Source: Ophiothrix spiculata
Taxonomy: Eukaryota > Echinodermata > Ophiuroidea > Amphilepidida > Ophiotrichidae
Assembly (NCBI GenBank): GCA_000969725.1
Contig: JXSR01S047580.1
Length of the DNA: 25,663 bases
Direction: 5' to 3' (one strand)
Below are positions 11,121-20,380 of this stretch, piece after piece. The notes beneath the pieces were generated by a model that saw nothing but the letters and a program-made list of their open reading frames with translations, had not been told where the DNA came from and did not search any database. Position numbers and translations under genes: made by a program. Every line of letters begins with the position of its first letter. Within the stretch, counting starts at the first letter, position 1.

Positions 11121-11871
11121 TTTAAAGATCAGCATTCCGACCTGTATTTTCTGTTGATTATCCTCAGAACAGACAGATATATTTTATATTTCCGATCATT
11201 TTCTTGAAGCGAAACTTTGCAGGTATTTTAAAGTAAGCATAAGGATTGTAAATCTGCTAAAATCAATGACCTTGGCATGTAATTTTATACCTGTAGTGTA
11301 AAATGAAAAATTGCTGCATTTACGACTGTATAAGTATGAACGGACTCATTTGTGCTTGATGGCAAAATTTTTACCATCAATGCATGCACTTCACAATCAA
11401 CCTATTAATATTTCCACGTATGGAGTGACAACATTTCACAACACACACATGCAAACTAAGAATTGATCGCAGTATCGTTACAGGGTATATTCAATTAAAA
11501 ATAATGTCATGGATGTTGCCGGAAATATTTGCATCTCCAAAGAACATTGATTGGGTGACAAAATGCTAATGACGATCATCTACACACACTAATGGCGCAT
11601 GATATGAAAAGGGCACAGACCCTTTTACACAAATACATTGGTAATAAATGAGTAAGGGAAAGCTTACACATATCGGGGGTTAGCTCTGATTTTTCACCCC
11701 ACATCGACTTTTTAGGTTATTCTCATTATTTTGTGGCATAAAGATGGTAACTCCAATATGATTTTATTAAATGGGAAGATTTAATTTGAAAAGGTTCCCA
11801 CTTATGTTTTTTTTTATTTTTGCTCCACAGCTTACCTCTTGCCTGAACACAGCTTATGAGGTCATCAGCTA
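11121..11871. other. AT-rich sequence, no gene seen
   Basis: No reading frame, RNA gene or inverted-repeat element can be supported. The minus-strand frame at 11726-11944 runs into the family A copy beginning at 11872, so half of it is transposon sequence. Confidence 0.45.
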
Positions 11872-11994
11872 ATATTTGGTTCATCCCAAAAGGAGGGACT
11901 TTGCAGATGATATCTATTTTGATTTTGTCTATTTCATCTGCCATAGCATTTTCTAAGCTTTAAAATGACTTTTTCTGGGCGATCCATCACATTT
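11872..11994 (-). mobile_element. Family A MITE, copy 3 (internally deleted, inverted)
   Basis: Read on the minus strand, it begins near 11994 with TGTGATGGATCGCCCAGAAA and passes almost directly into TCATTTTAAAGCTTAGAAAA. It continues through AGATGAAATAGACAAAATC to GCAAAGTCCCTCCTTTTGGG. Compared with copies 1 and 2, roughly 130 bp between the left terminal repeat and the TTTTAAAGC module are missing. The right terminus has decayed (GATGAACC for GTGAGCC), so the flanking duplication cannot be identified. Confidence 0.7.
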
Positions 11995-12274
11995 TAGAAC
12001 AAAAAATGTCATTTAAAGTAAACCATTTTAACAATGATAAGTGATTGACATTATTCCATGAAATTATTTCATGAAAACCAAACTAAATTTATCCTTTATT
12101 TCATATTTTTGCAAAAGCCATGTATCATTTCTTAATTGCTAAACTGCACTCTGAATTCTTATATATATTACACATTTAATAATATGCCACAAATGAAATG
12201 GAAATTCAAACTGTTTATTTTCTTCTATTTTAAGAAAAACCCTTTCTATTTTCACTTTTGTCTTCATTTTCAAG
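11995..12274. other. AT-rich sequence ending in a pyrimidine tract
   Basis: AT-rich DNA with no gene. The last 35 bases (12240-12274) are a strong pyrimidine tract ending in CAAG, which would serve as a plus-strand splice acceptor for the GC-richer stretch that follows. Confidence 0.4.
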
Positions 12275-12363
12275 CCCCTTCAGGCCTCGGGTCATTTGTC
12301 CCCCAGTGTGGGCCCTCCTTGCCGCTAGATGGCAAGGAACAGATAGCCATACGGAATGGCTAG
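12275..12363 (+). other. Candidate terminal coding exon (weak)
   Basis: A GC-richer stretch follows a good pyrimidine tract and AG at 12273-12274, with an alternative CAG ending at 12283. The open frame reads APSGLGSFVPQCGPSLPLDG and continues to KEQIAIRNG before a TAG at 12361-12363. GSFVPQC resembles the start of thyroglobulin type-1 repeats, but the rest of that domain (its later cysteines and the CWCV motif) is absent, so I do not assign it. No clear poly(A) signal was seen close downstream. It may be a real last exon or chance. Confidence 0.2.
12322..12334 (+). promoter_or_regulatory. CTCF-like motif CCGCTAGATGGCA
   Basis: The 13-mer fits the core of the CTCF recognition sequence known in bilaterians (CC[AG]C[N]AG[AG][TG]GGC[AG]). 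It sits in a locally GC-richer segment of an AT-rich region. The base-by-base fit is seen in the sequence; binding is inference. It overlaps the weak candidate exon. Confidence 0.35.
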
Positions 12364-12511
12364 ATCATTCTAATCGTTTGCTGTGCCATTAACATGCCTG
12401 TGGCGTTGTACGATGCTAGAATATAAATCGGTTTTGTGTCCTCGTGCTGCTCAGAAACATTCTTGGATTTGCATCATCACTGCAGGACTATAAGATGCTC
12501 TTTTCATCATC

Positions 12512-12570
12512 TTAAAGGGATATGTCATGATTCTATGTTGAGTTTAAAGGGGCATTGAACAATTTTTAGT
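12512..12570 (+). mobile_element. Isolated TTAA-AGGG element ends (fragment)
   Basis: Two starts of TTAA-AGGG type lie 32 bp apart: TTAAAGGGATATGTCATG at 12512 and TTTAAAGGGGCATTGAACAA at 12543. The second closely matches the terminus of the 621-bp element at 20783 (TTAAAGGGGCATTGGACAA). I could not find the partner end (TTGTTCAATGCCCCTTTAA or similar) within the next kilobase, so this is probably a truncated copy. Confidence 0.5.
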
Positions 12571-12693
12571 ATATTCGACTGAGGCTGTTACAAATGTCTG
12601 TTCTTCAATCCTTTTTTTGCCCGACATGAATCTAAACATTTGGCTTTAAAGATTAGAGCTGGAAACATGCATTAGTACTTCTTGAGCTGATCG

Positions 12694-12719
12694 ATCAATC
12701 AATCAATCAATCAATCAAT
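12694..12719. repeat. (TCAA)n microsatellite
   Basis: About six perfect tandem copies of ATCA/TCAA, immediately preceded by GATCG. A simple sequence repeat. Confidence 0.95.
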
Positions 12720-12720
12720 G

Positions 12721-13673
12721 ATACACAGTACTTGCAACAGGGGACCAACAGCTTTACGTGACTTCCACCACCCTCCCCTTAAAATTGGTAAAATCTTGCA
12801 AAATCAGATGTGGTCACTTTTGTGTACAAAGACTCTATGCCATCAGTAACTAACCATTTTTTCAGATCCTAGATCTGCCACTGTACTTTGTGTGCCGGTT
12901 AAGCTTATGATATGTATATCACCAAATAAGTCACTGCTTTTTAAACTTATAATTTTCAAATTCAAATTCAAATTAACATTCTTCCTCTCGACACTGTCTC
13001 AAAAATCACTATTTCAATGAAGAAATATTTACTATTTGTACACCCAACAAATATAAAAATTGGTGCTTTCTTTTATGACAATAACATACCAATCGCATTT
13101 GGGAAAACGTTCAGCTACATTACCATGTGTATCCTCAGTAATATGCATAATTCAAGCTATTCACAAAGAGACTGCTCATTCATTCATAAAATATATTCAT
13201 TGATATTTTTCACATTCGGTATTCATCAAACCATATGTTGTAAAGTGTATTCATGGCAAACAATATTTTTTTGCTGATAAAATCTCAAATCTTGCATTAT
13301 CTAGTGTAAATTTCGTATTGTCTCATAATTTTTATTCTTATTTTCCCTGGGAGAATTCTGAAGAAAAGAGCAAATCTATATTATGGAAATGAATTTTATT
13401 CAGAATTCTGTGATTTGTTATCAAAAAAGATGCGTGCTTAAGGGGACCCTTGAGGGTATATCTAATTAGTAACTGTAAACGACAGTTTTACCAATCTATT
13501 TTAGGAAGACGGATCAGAGAAGCAAATGTTCACGCTTTGGCGACTTTTAATTGAAAACAGGTTGTCTTTTCAAAAATATTCATGAAAATGATGTAATTGT
13601 CTTGGTTTTTCTGAATGCAGACCTATTGACACTACATTGCTGTGAATTTTGCCCCTAAAACCTTGCCTCGCAC
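12721..13673. other. AT-rich sequence, no gene seen
   Basis: No supported gene. The 86-codon frame at 13017-13277 is rich in Phe, Ile, Tyr, Ser and Asn, as expected for AT-rich DNA, with no domain. A small inverted repeat, AGAATTCTGA near 13351 and TCAGAATTCT near 13400, is present. Confidence 0.45.
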
Positions 13674-13676
13674 TTA

Positions 13677-14050
13677 GGCCAAAAAAAAATTATGTTTGTT
13701 TGCCCTCCGCGACCGACCCTAAAAATGCCAAAAATTAGGGTCGCGATTTTAGTTTATTTTTTTTTTCTTCAAACATGTAAAATATGAAAACTCAATATTT
13801 TTGATGTAAAACGTAATATTTAGCAGTGTGAAGTCACATTTAGTAGTATAAAATGCATATTTCCTCTTAATAATGACCCACATTTTTTGATTAAGCCCTG
13901 CATTGCTTTTATTCATGATAAAATCCATGGAATGACATCATATGTGTAGAGTAAAAAAAAAAAAAAAAAAAAAAAAGATTAACCGACCGACCGACCCAAA
14001 ATTTTAATTTTTCCACTGGAGGGCAAACAAACAATATTTTTTTTTTGGCC
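13677..14050. mobile_element. 374-bp GGCC-ended MITE with TTA duplication (PIF/Harbinger-like)
   Basis: Terminal inverted repeats of about 32 bp start GGCC, then an A run, then TGTTTGTTTGCCCTCC (13677-13708 and 14018-14050). TTA lies on both sides (13674-13676 and 14051-14053), a 3-bp duplication like that of PIF/Harbinger elements. Inside the left end is a smaller inverted repeat built on GCGACC/GGTCGC, and near the right end is a CCGA-type short tandem (ACCGACCGACCGACCC). A run of about 23 A residues lies at 13955-13977. There is no coding frame. The two GACC-rich subterminal blocks could be transposase-binding sites; this is inference. Confidence 0.8.
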
Positions 14051-14073
14051 TTACTCCTCCCACTTTCAACATA

Positions 14074-14145
14074 TTGACACATATTTTACTCAACTAAAAT
14101 ATAAGTCACACTTTGACACATATTTTACTCAACTAAAATATAAGT
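14074..14145. repeat. 39-bp tandem repeat (two units)
   Basis: The 33-base sequence TTGACACATATTTTACTCAA...ATATAAGT is present at 14074-14106 and again, identical, at 14113-14145, giving a 39-bp period with a short spacer. It sits directly beside the 374-bp element. Confidence 0.9.
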
Positions 14146-16364
14146 TGTTTTTTAAATGTGCACCGAATTTTAGTTGAAATTGGGAAATTTTTACAAATCA
14201 AGATTGGATTATAGCTGAACTTGCCATTTTTTTCAAAAAAGATCTTAACATTTTCTTCCACCAATTTTCCTTGCAAAATTTTAGCCCCACCCTTATACTT
14301 TGACTTATTTCCCCATCTCCCCCCCCCCTCAATTTTGAAAATCCTGGCACCACCAATGATCATCACTCATTTATCAAAGTATCATTTCATAACACTTTTT
14401 ACTTTGCAACCACTCACGTTTTTACATTCTGAAAATACATGATTCAAAAATAAACTTAATTATACACCAGGTGATGCATTTTCTAAAAATGACAACAAAC
14501 TTAAAATAAAGCGATCTTACACCAAAAATAGCCTTGCTAAAACCATCTCTTCTCTTACAAATGAAATTCAAGATCAACCACAGAACCTTGCTCCTTACTT
14601 TAAAAGGTATTCGACAATTAGTGCTGTTGTCGAGCGACCTTTTTTTCATGTTGACATGTCGACATACTAGTAAATTTATTACTTTGTCAACACGTACATG
14701 TCGACATAACCCATCAAGTGGTAGTGCCGTAGCAGTCACGTAATATTCGAGATACCGGATGAAGAAATTTGACTAAATAATAGTACCCCTATTGGCGCCC
14801 GCTTAATAAATAACTAGAGTTCTCATTTTGGTAAGATAGAAAAGCAAGTTATTTTTCAAAATTTGAAAACAGAAGCTTTAGAAATTAAAACATGCAGAAG
14901 AGTTCTTTATTTTGAACTAAACCAGCAAATTTTCTATTATTTTATTGTTCATGACCTTGCATTTTTCAGCTATAAAAGTTAACAAATTAGGATACTTACA
15001 TGTCTTCAAATTTCAGAAATAAAAAATGTGAAAATGAAACTTCAGAAAATAACACTTTGTGACAATTATATTAAGTGTCCAATGCAATGAAATTTAAACA
15101 ATTCTTTTGCAAGTGTGAAAAATCACTTAAAATTGCAAAAATATATCCTCACGAAAATATTGGCTTTTTGATGATGAATCATCTGGCTCCAGGGAAACAG
15201 ATAGTAGAGGACTTTATGTACATCAAGCCTCAAAGTCATTATATTCCAAATTTAGTGTTGTTGACAAGATATGAGGATGATAGGACATTAAATATGAAGA
15301 TTGAGAGCTTACTGGTAGTGGTTTTGACCGGTTCCCGTGGCAACATGCCTCGTTTTACGGTATAGGGGCCTATAGCCATACAGAGGTACAGAATTATGGT
15401 AGTTTGCTTTCAATTTATGCAAGTGGTCATATTTTGACATGTCCATTCTTGTTGAATGTGAATATTAATTGTTAAAAAAAGTGTTTTTCCAAAACTCACT
15501 TAGTCCAATAGCTGCCCATATTGTAAAATGTGTCTCATTTGCTAAAACGCTCTAAATGCCTTTGAATTTTGGACAAAAAATAGGGTTTTTATCACTTCAA
15601 CTTGCTGCCGTTTTAAAACAATACGGTGTACAGACTAAAATGCACACACACAGTTAAATAATTTATTTGAAAACATGCATATTCCATGGACTTTATAGTG
15701 AGTTTTGGAAAAATCATGATCTATTGCTATTATGTAATGTATCTGTGGGGCAGCGACCGCAACCATCTGATCGTATTTAGTATGCACGACACATGCAATA
15801 TGAGGTAAAATGTGCATCAGAACATGATCTGGACAAATAATTTAGGTTTCAAAATTTAGCACGCCAGCAGCCATTGTACTGAGTTTTGAAAAAAAAACCA
15901 TTTCCAATTGGTATAGCTTTATTTCTATGATAGCCAAGAAAAACTTCGGTCATTAATTGTACGTGTGAACACACGTTTGACAGCAATTCAATGCATTGTG
16001 TCTCTATATCACTACTACAATATAGCCTCGGTTGTCCTGGCTCAAGATGGACAGTTGGAAAAATAATCAAATTTGTTCAGTTGAAACACCCTCCTCTAAT
16101 TTCATTTGCTTCTCTACAAATATCAAATAAATCGTTTATTATTGCAACAAAGATAGACGAGAGGTTTAGGTCTTAAAGGAACAGCAGACATGATGAACAT
16201 TGTTTTTGCTTTATTTCAAAACTATGTATATAAATTTGTTTCCTATATATAAATTTGTTTTATGAAATACAACTTTTACTTTATATCCCCATTTTTTATA
16301 CCATTCACATGAATCAATAAAAAGCTGATGGTAATACTGCATGTCCACACCTCTTTTAAGAGCT
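14146..16364. other. Mostly featureless sequence with an unassigned 97-codon frame
   Basis: The stretch at 14146-14366 includes a C-run and low-complexity frames. Around 14640-14710 there are repeated GTCGACAT palindromic words (e.g. CATGTCGACAT). A plus-strand frame at 15075-15365 (start SNAMKFKQFFCKCEKSLKIA) has fairly balanced composition but no recognisable domain and no splice support, so I leave it unassigned. A small tandem of TATATAAATTTGTTT lies at 16226-16260. Confidence 0.35.
15331..15344. promoter_or_regulatory. Imperfect X-box (RFX-type) motif
   Basis: GTTCCCGTGGCAAC resembles the RFX-factor X-box (GTTNCCATGGNAAC) with one core change. It lies at the end of the unassigned frame at 15075-15365. 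A perfect version occurs at 18631-18644. Confidence 0.25.
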
Positions 16365-16517
16365 TGGTCACAATAATCGTACAAACAGCTTACGAGCAGT
16401 GTTTAGTCCGTTTAAAAGGACCACGAGCAGTGAGTAAAGCGAGCAGCGAGGGCCTCGCATGGTCCTATTGATGGACTAAACACTGCTCGTAAGCTGTTTG
16501 TACGATTATTGTGACCA
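16365..16517. mobile_element. 153-bp perfect-arm hairpin element
   Basis: Two 45-bp arms (16365-16409 and 16473-16517) are perfect inverted repeats beginning TGGTCACAATAATCGTACAA. The 63-base loop itself contains nested inverted repeats: AGGACCA (16417) with TGGTCCT (16460), and GCGAG-GGC-CTCGC (16446-16458). The word CGAGCAG occurs three times. No clear flanking duplication was found. Absence of any mismatch over 45 bp implies recent insertion or arm-to-arm correction. The most likely interpretation is a fold-back MITE. Confidence 0.8.
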
Positions 16518-16700
16518 GTGTTGCCTAGCAAATATTTTTAAAACCATTTTGTAGAAATACAAATGCCTATTCATTTTCATTCATTCTATTTAATTTTGTT
16601 TCAACAAAAAAGGTTAGTTAAACATATTTAAATTTTAAACTTTAGCTAAACAGTAAAAACATGGGCCTATATGTAGCACCAACAATCAGGGGGGGGGGGT

Positions 16701-17227
16701 TACTCTCTAAATTCTGAAGATTGAAAAAGTCAATCGTGCTTGGAGTGACTCTTCGGGTCAATCGAAAAGATTGACAATTCAATCTACCAAGAGCGAAAAT
16801 CACTCTCTTTCAGTCATACAAGTAGAATTTCAAACTCAAAAGAGTTAATTTGCTGTCTGCAAAAGGTGACATGTCAATCTTTTTGGAGTGAAATTTTCAA
16901 TCTTTTCACCAATTTTTCCCTCCGCACAATCTGCCTCAATTGAATTATTTAAGTCAATGTAAATTTACACACACCTATATAATTCAATCGAGAGGGATTG
17001 TGCTGAGGGAACAATCGGTGAAAAGATTGAAAATTTCACTCCAAATAGATTGAAATGTCACCCTTTGCAGACAGCAAATTCACTCTTTTAAGTTTGAAAT
17101 TTTACTTGGTATGACTAAAAAAGAGTGATTTTCGCTCTTGGTAGATTGAATTGTCAATCTTTACGATTGACCCGAAGAGTCACTCCAAGCACGATTGACT
17201 TTTTCAATCTTCAGAATTTAGAGAGTA
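16701..17227. mobile_element. 527-bp fold-back element with approx. 247-bp arms and hexamer array
   Basis: The left arm (16701-16947) and right arm (16980-17227) are inverted copies over nearly their whole length, leaving a loop of about 32 bases. The outermost bases are TACTCTCT and AGAGAGTA, so TA at each end could be a 2-bp target duplication. Within the arms the hexamers GATTGA/TCAATC occur about fifteen times and GAGTGA/TCACTC several more, giving a GA(T/G)TGA array. A G-run (16690-16699) abuts the left end. There is no open frame. Any transcript through it would fold into a very long double-stranded RNA. Confidence 0.85.
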
Positions 17228-17563
17228 TAACAAATGTGAATATTGTCAAGTTTTTCTGATATATCACTTTTATTTTTTATTTCTCATTCATATTCTTTTT
17301 GAATTAATAACCACTGATATGTTGGTAGGGATGTGGATGCTAAAGCCCTATGACGGAGCTAAAAATATATGCATCTTTAGTTCAAGAATCCCAATATTCC
17401 ACTGAGAAAAAAATAAAAATAAATCAATTCGTCATTGACCTTGTGTTTTATCAAGTTTGTAGGAGAGCAACCTTCAAAAGATGCATGATTTTGTATGCAC
17501 CACAAAACCCATAGCAATCATAGCATTAAATTTTGAATTCAAATTAACTGATGAAGACTGAAG
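17228..17563. other. AT-rich spacer between two elements
   Basis: No gene, RNA or repeat beyond scattered A/T runs. It separates the fold-back element from the next MITE. Confidence 0.5.
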
Positions 17564-17775
17564 TACTGTAAACGGGAATATTTTCGCAAGCAGAATTTTT
17601 TGCAAAACCAGAAAATCACGACCTTTCCACGCGTGTTAAATTAGCGTTTAAAGCTTCATTATATAGACCTGCACATAAAATTAATGTATTCGCGGGGTGT
17701 TTTATTCACGGTTAGATGTTGCTTCGCGAAATTCACGAAAATTAAACCTTCGCGAAAATAACCCCGTTTACAGTA
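17564..17775. mobile_element. 212-bp MITE, ends TA-CTGTAAACGGG (Tc1/mariner-like)
   Basis: The left end TACTGTAAACGGGAATATTT and the right end are inverted repeats (right end CCCCGTTTACAGTA). Both carry the TTTTCGCG-type block: left TATTTTCGCAAG, right CTTCGCGAAAATA. TA lies at each end. The interior has further TTCGCGAAATTCACGAAAAT palindromic words. The CTGTAAA...TTTTCGCG terminus pattern is familiar from MITEs in many invertebrates; the superfamily assignment is inferred. Confidence 0.75.
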
Positions 17776-19493
17776 CTCAAAATTTACGCTCTAAAACAAC
17801 AAAGAGTGCCATGAACTTTGTGTGGGTAAGTCACTCATTAACAAGAAAATAACCCCAGGCTACCGTGTCGTAATTCATTAACATCCATCCAATTTACAGA
17901 TTTTTTTAACACCAGTAGACACAACCCAAATTTAAAAACATCTATTTTTACTGGGTTTTTTTTAATCACATAGAATCTTGGTATAGGCCTATATATATAT
18001 ATTGGAAATAAATAGTATGCAGATTTTCTTTCAACAAATTTGTGATCTTTCACACACTTTAAAATGGATTTTTTAAAATTGCAAATTGGCAAGCATGTAG
18101 ATCTTCAACAAAAGATTCTCAACAAAAATTATATTATGCAAAGATATTTTAATGTCACCATTGAAATGTATGTTTTTTTTATAGATTTCCTTCCCTTTTT
18201 TTCTAAATTCTACGCAAACGTATTTTATAATATGAGACTTGCAATAAAACATAATAAAATGTGTTCATCATTTTGATAGATAGGCTATATTTTCATGTAC
18301 ACATCAAGAAGAAATGTATTCTTGCATAATCCAGTTGTGAATATTGTTTTCATATACACAGTAATTTATTTTGGCCTATTACCGTACATAACAATCAATT
18401 TGGTTGCAGTTGTAAATATTGTTCACATTTATTAAAAGCAAGACCAAACTATGATGCAGGATTTTCTTGAATATAAAATAGTTGAAAACATGTTTATAAT
18501 TTAATTTTCAAGAAAATAAACTGACTAGAGATCTCCAAGTCCCATTTGTGAAGCCATGCATGTTAATTACTAGAAATGCCAGAACATACATTATCTGACA
18601 TAATTTTGATGACTAAATTCTCTATCACTGGTTACCATGGCAACATAAAGAGGAAAATGAATACTGTCATCACCCTACAAATCAACTTGTCTTCAATCGA
18701 CAAATAACAATCAAATTGATTAGAGTACGCTTTGTCTCACTAATTGTATGGCAAAGAGAATCGCATTCATTTAGTTTTAAGCAAAGACATATTCATCATG
18801 ATGCTGATTATCAAGGCTTCGAAATCAGCGGTAACACGGCCGCGCAAGTCCCAGAAAAAAAATCTGCCAAAAAAAAAATAATAATAATAAAAATCACAAG
18901 AATTTCTGACGACTGATGGTTTTTCTGGCAATATATAGTGATAATTTACAAATAAAAGAGCCAAATTTTGTGGTAAATGTTAAAATTACTGTCAAAACAA
19001 GCGAGTTTTTAGAGCGATTTGTGCATTTTTTCATAAATCTCACAGAAAATTCTCATCAGCACAATAGAAATACCCAGAAATGTTCATTTTTTTCTATACC
19101 CTGCTGATTATCAGCATTTTGTAATCCCAAAACCTAGTTTATTTCCCTCAAAAGCTACATTTTGCCACAAAAATCATATTTCTCTGCATGTAATAAAATA
19201 TCTGCCAAGCATACATTCTATAGAAAATTGATCGACTTAGTCATTTAGAAAAGTGCTTGGTTATTAAAGGCTGAATGCTATCTACTGAAGATAATGGCCT
19301 TATCTACATTTATTAAAACACTGACAATATCTTTTGTCAGATCATGCTGATTAAAGTAAAATTGCTTGCTCTGAGCCGGGAGGAAATGATCAACATTTAT
19401 CTTTATCACGAGTCGGCACAACATTTTTAGGGGAAGGAGTCATTTGTCTTCATAATTTTTCAGGAGTGATACGTAAGCAGCTTGATTTCTAGA
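17776..19493. other. AT-rich sequence, no gene seen
   Basis: No coding region is supported. A (TA)n stretch lies around 17990-18001 next to TATAGGCCTATA. A GC-richer spot at 18830-18850 contains ACACGGCCGCGCAAGTC. A donor-like GTAAGTCA at 17826 follows a short open stretch but lacks a true acceptor other than the MITE end. Confidence 0.4.
18631..18644. promoter_or_regulatory. Perfect palindromic X-box, GTTACCATGGCAAC
   Basis: This 14-mer matches the full RFX-family X-box consensus (GTTNCCATGGNAAC), which in animals often lies close upstream of ciliary genes. No adjacent promoter or first exon is visible, so function is open. A chance perfect 14-bp match in 25 kb is unlikely, though the motif may belong to a repeat. 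Confidence 0.45.
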
Positions 19494-19855
19494 AGATTTA
19501 AATCATGTGAATATATCAATAACCATCTAAAAAAAACTTGGACTTGGTCAAGTCTGTCATGAATGGAAATCACGATGCCATTTCCAATAGGAGCACATCA
19601 ACAAAAACCTGTCTTAGTTTTAGCAATAATAACAGCTCTGAGATTTGGGCTATTGATGTCCATGTGGAGTGTCTTAAGATATAAATCCTGTGAATATATC
19701 AAAAACCATCTTTAAAAAAACTTGGACTTGGTCAAGTTTGTCATGAATGGAAATCAGGATGCCATTTCCAATAGGAGCACATCAACAAAAACCTGTCTTT
19801 TAGCAATAATAACAGCTCTGAGATTTTGGCTATTGATGCCCATGTGGAGTGTCTT
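19494..19855. repeat. Tandem duplication, period approx. 183 bp
   Basis: Two adjacent units, 19494-19676 and 19677-19855, share almost their whole length. Both contain CTTGGACTTGGTCAAGT, ATGCCATTTCCAATAGGAGC and AATAATAACAGCTCTGAGAT. They differ by about ten substitutions and a short gap after ACCTGTCTT. Neither unit preserves a reading frame relative to the other (the gap breaks it). It is a local segmental duplication, possibly the seed of a satellite. Confidence 0.9.
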
Positions 19856-19975
19856 GACAAAAGTCCTCTTACCTCAGGGGATCTCATTTGAATATGAATA
19901 TGTAGGAAATAAACTAGGTTAAGTTCTCATCTTAATTATCAAAACTCTGCTTTTTTTTTAATACTTAATTTGCAG

Positions 19976-20036
19976 CGCTTGAAGCAGGATACACTGCAAC
20001 TTCAATTGCACAAGATTGCACTTGATGAAGCATGGG
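19976..20036 (+). other. Candidate 61-nt internal exon on the plus strand (weak)
   Basis: A T-rich tract followed by TTAATTTGCAG ends at 19975. The next 61 bases have a single open frame, RLKQDTLQLQLHKIALDEAW, ending before GG|GTAAATTG (donor GT at 20037). The peptide would be helical, charged and coiled-coil-like; I do not recognise it. The other two frames contain stops. It lies on the strand opposite the minus-strand exon chain just downstream, so at most one of the two is likely to be coding here. Confidence 0.2.
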
Positions 20037-20149
20037 GTAAATTGTTTATTTCCACTTCAAAAAATTGTATATTTGCTGTGTATTTGATTTACTCATTTTA
20101 AGTGTTACTTTTTACTTAATAATACTTGAATAGATTAATGACTGCTTAC

Positions 20150-20236
20150 TTGATGCGAATGAAAATGAACAAACAAAAAATAGACTGTGTGCTGAAGTTG
20201 GACGTTATCCATGATTGCAAGAGCCGAGTGAGTGCG
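20150..20236 (-). CDS. Candidate exon C of an unrecognised spliced gene
   Basis: On the minus strand an acceptor (AACTGCTTTTGACTTAG) precedes 87 bases, and a strong donor (ATCAA|GTAAGC) follows. In the phase dictated by the two exons upstream (split codon AG|C, Ser) the frame is open: ALTRLLQSWITSNFSTQSIF, then CLFIFIRI, a hydrophobic tail that could be a membrane segment. A second frame is also open and contains an ATG (ATCATGGATAAC, protein MDNVQLQHTVYFLFVHF...). The upstream pieces could therefore be 5' UTR exons and this one the first coding exon. I recognise neither product. No convincing continuation below 20149 was fixed; one acceptor at 19371-19372 would add a short tail and stop. Confidence 0.35.
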
Positions 20237-20380
20237 CTAAGTCAAAAGCAGTTATTATTAATCCAATTCATACACGATGCTAAGAATATTATTCTAAATA
20301 AATGATTACTTTGTGATTTGTTTAATGATTCTCCAAAAGAAAGGAAATATTACCATCATTTCATATTAATTCGTCCTTAC

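Noticed and set aside
10877-11125. 82-codon frame with Trp, Gly and Phe-rich sequence
   Set aside because: It translates a degenerate interspersed repeat with internal units of about 30 bp.
17774-17830. Short plus-strand open stretch ending at GTAAGTCA
   Set aside because: The only acceptor is the end of the 212-bp MITE (TTTACAG), which is fixed by the transposon sequence.
17982-17993. Recurring TAGGCCTA words (also near 15363 and 21681) as a possible regulatory motif
   Set aside because: Short, few, without shared context; consistent with chance or repeat remnants.
19311-19370. Possible terminal exon and AATAAA signal for the minus-strand exon chain
   Set aside because: An acceptor (CCTCCCGGCTCAG) in the right phase gives only eleven codons before a stop; AATAAA is common in AT-rich DNA. 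Too weak to call.
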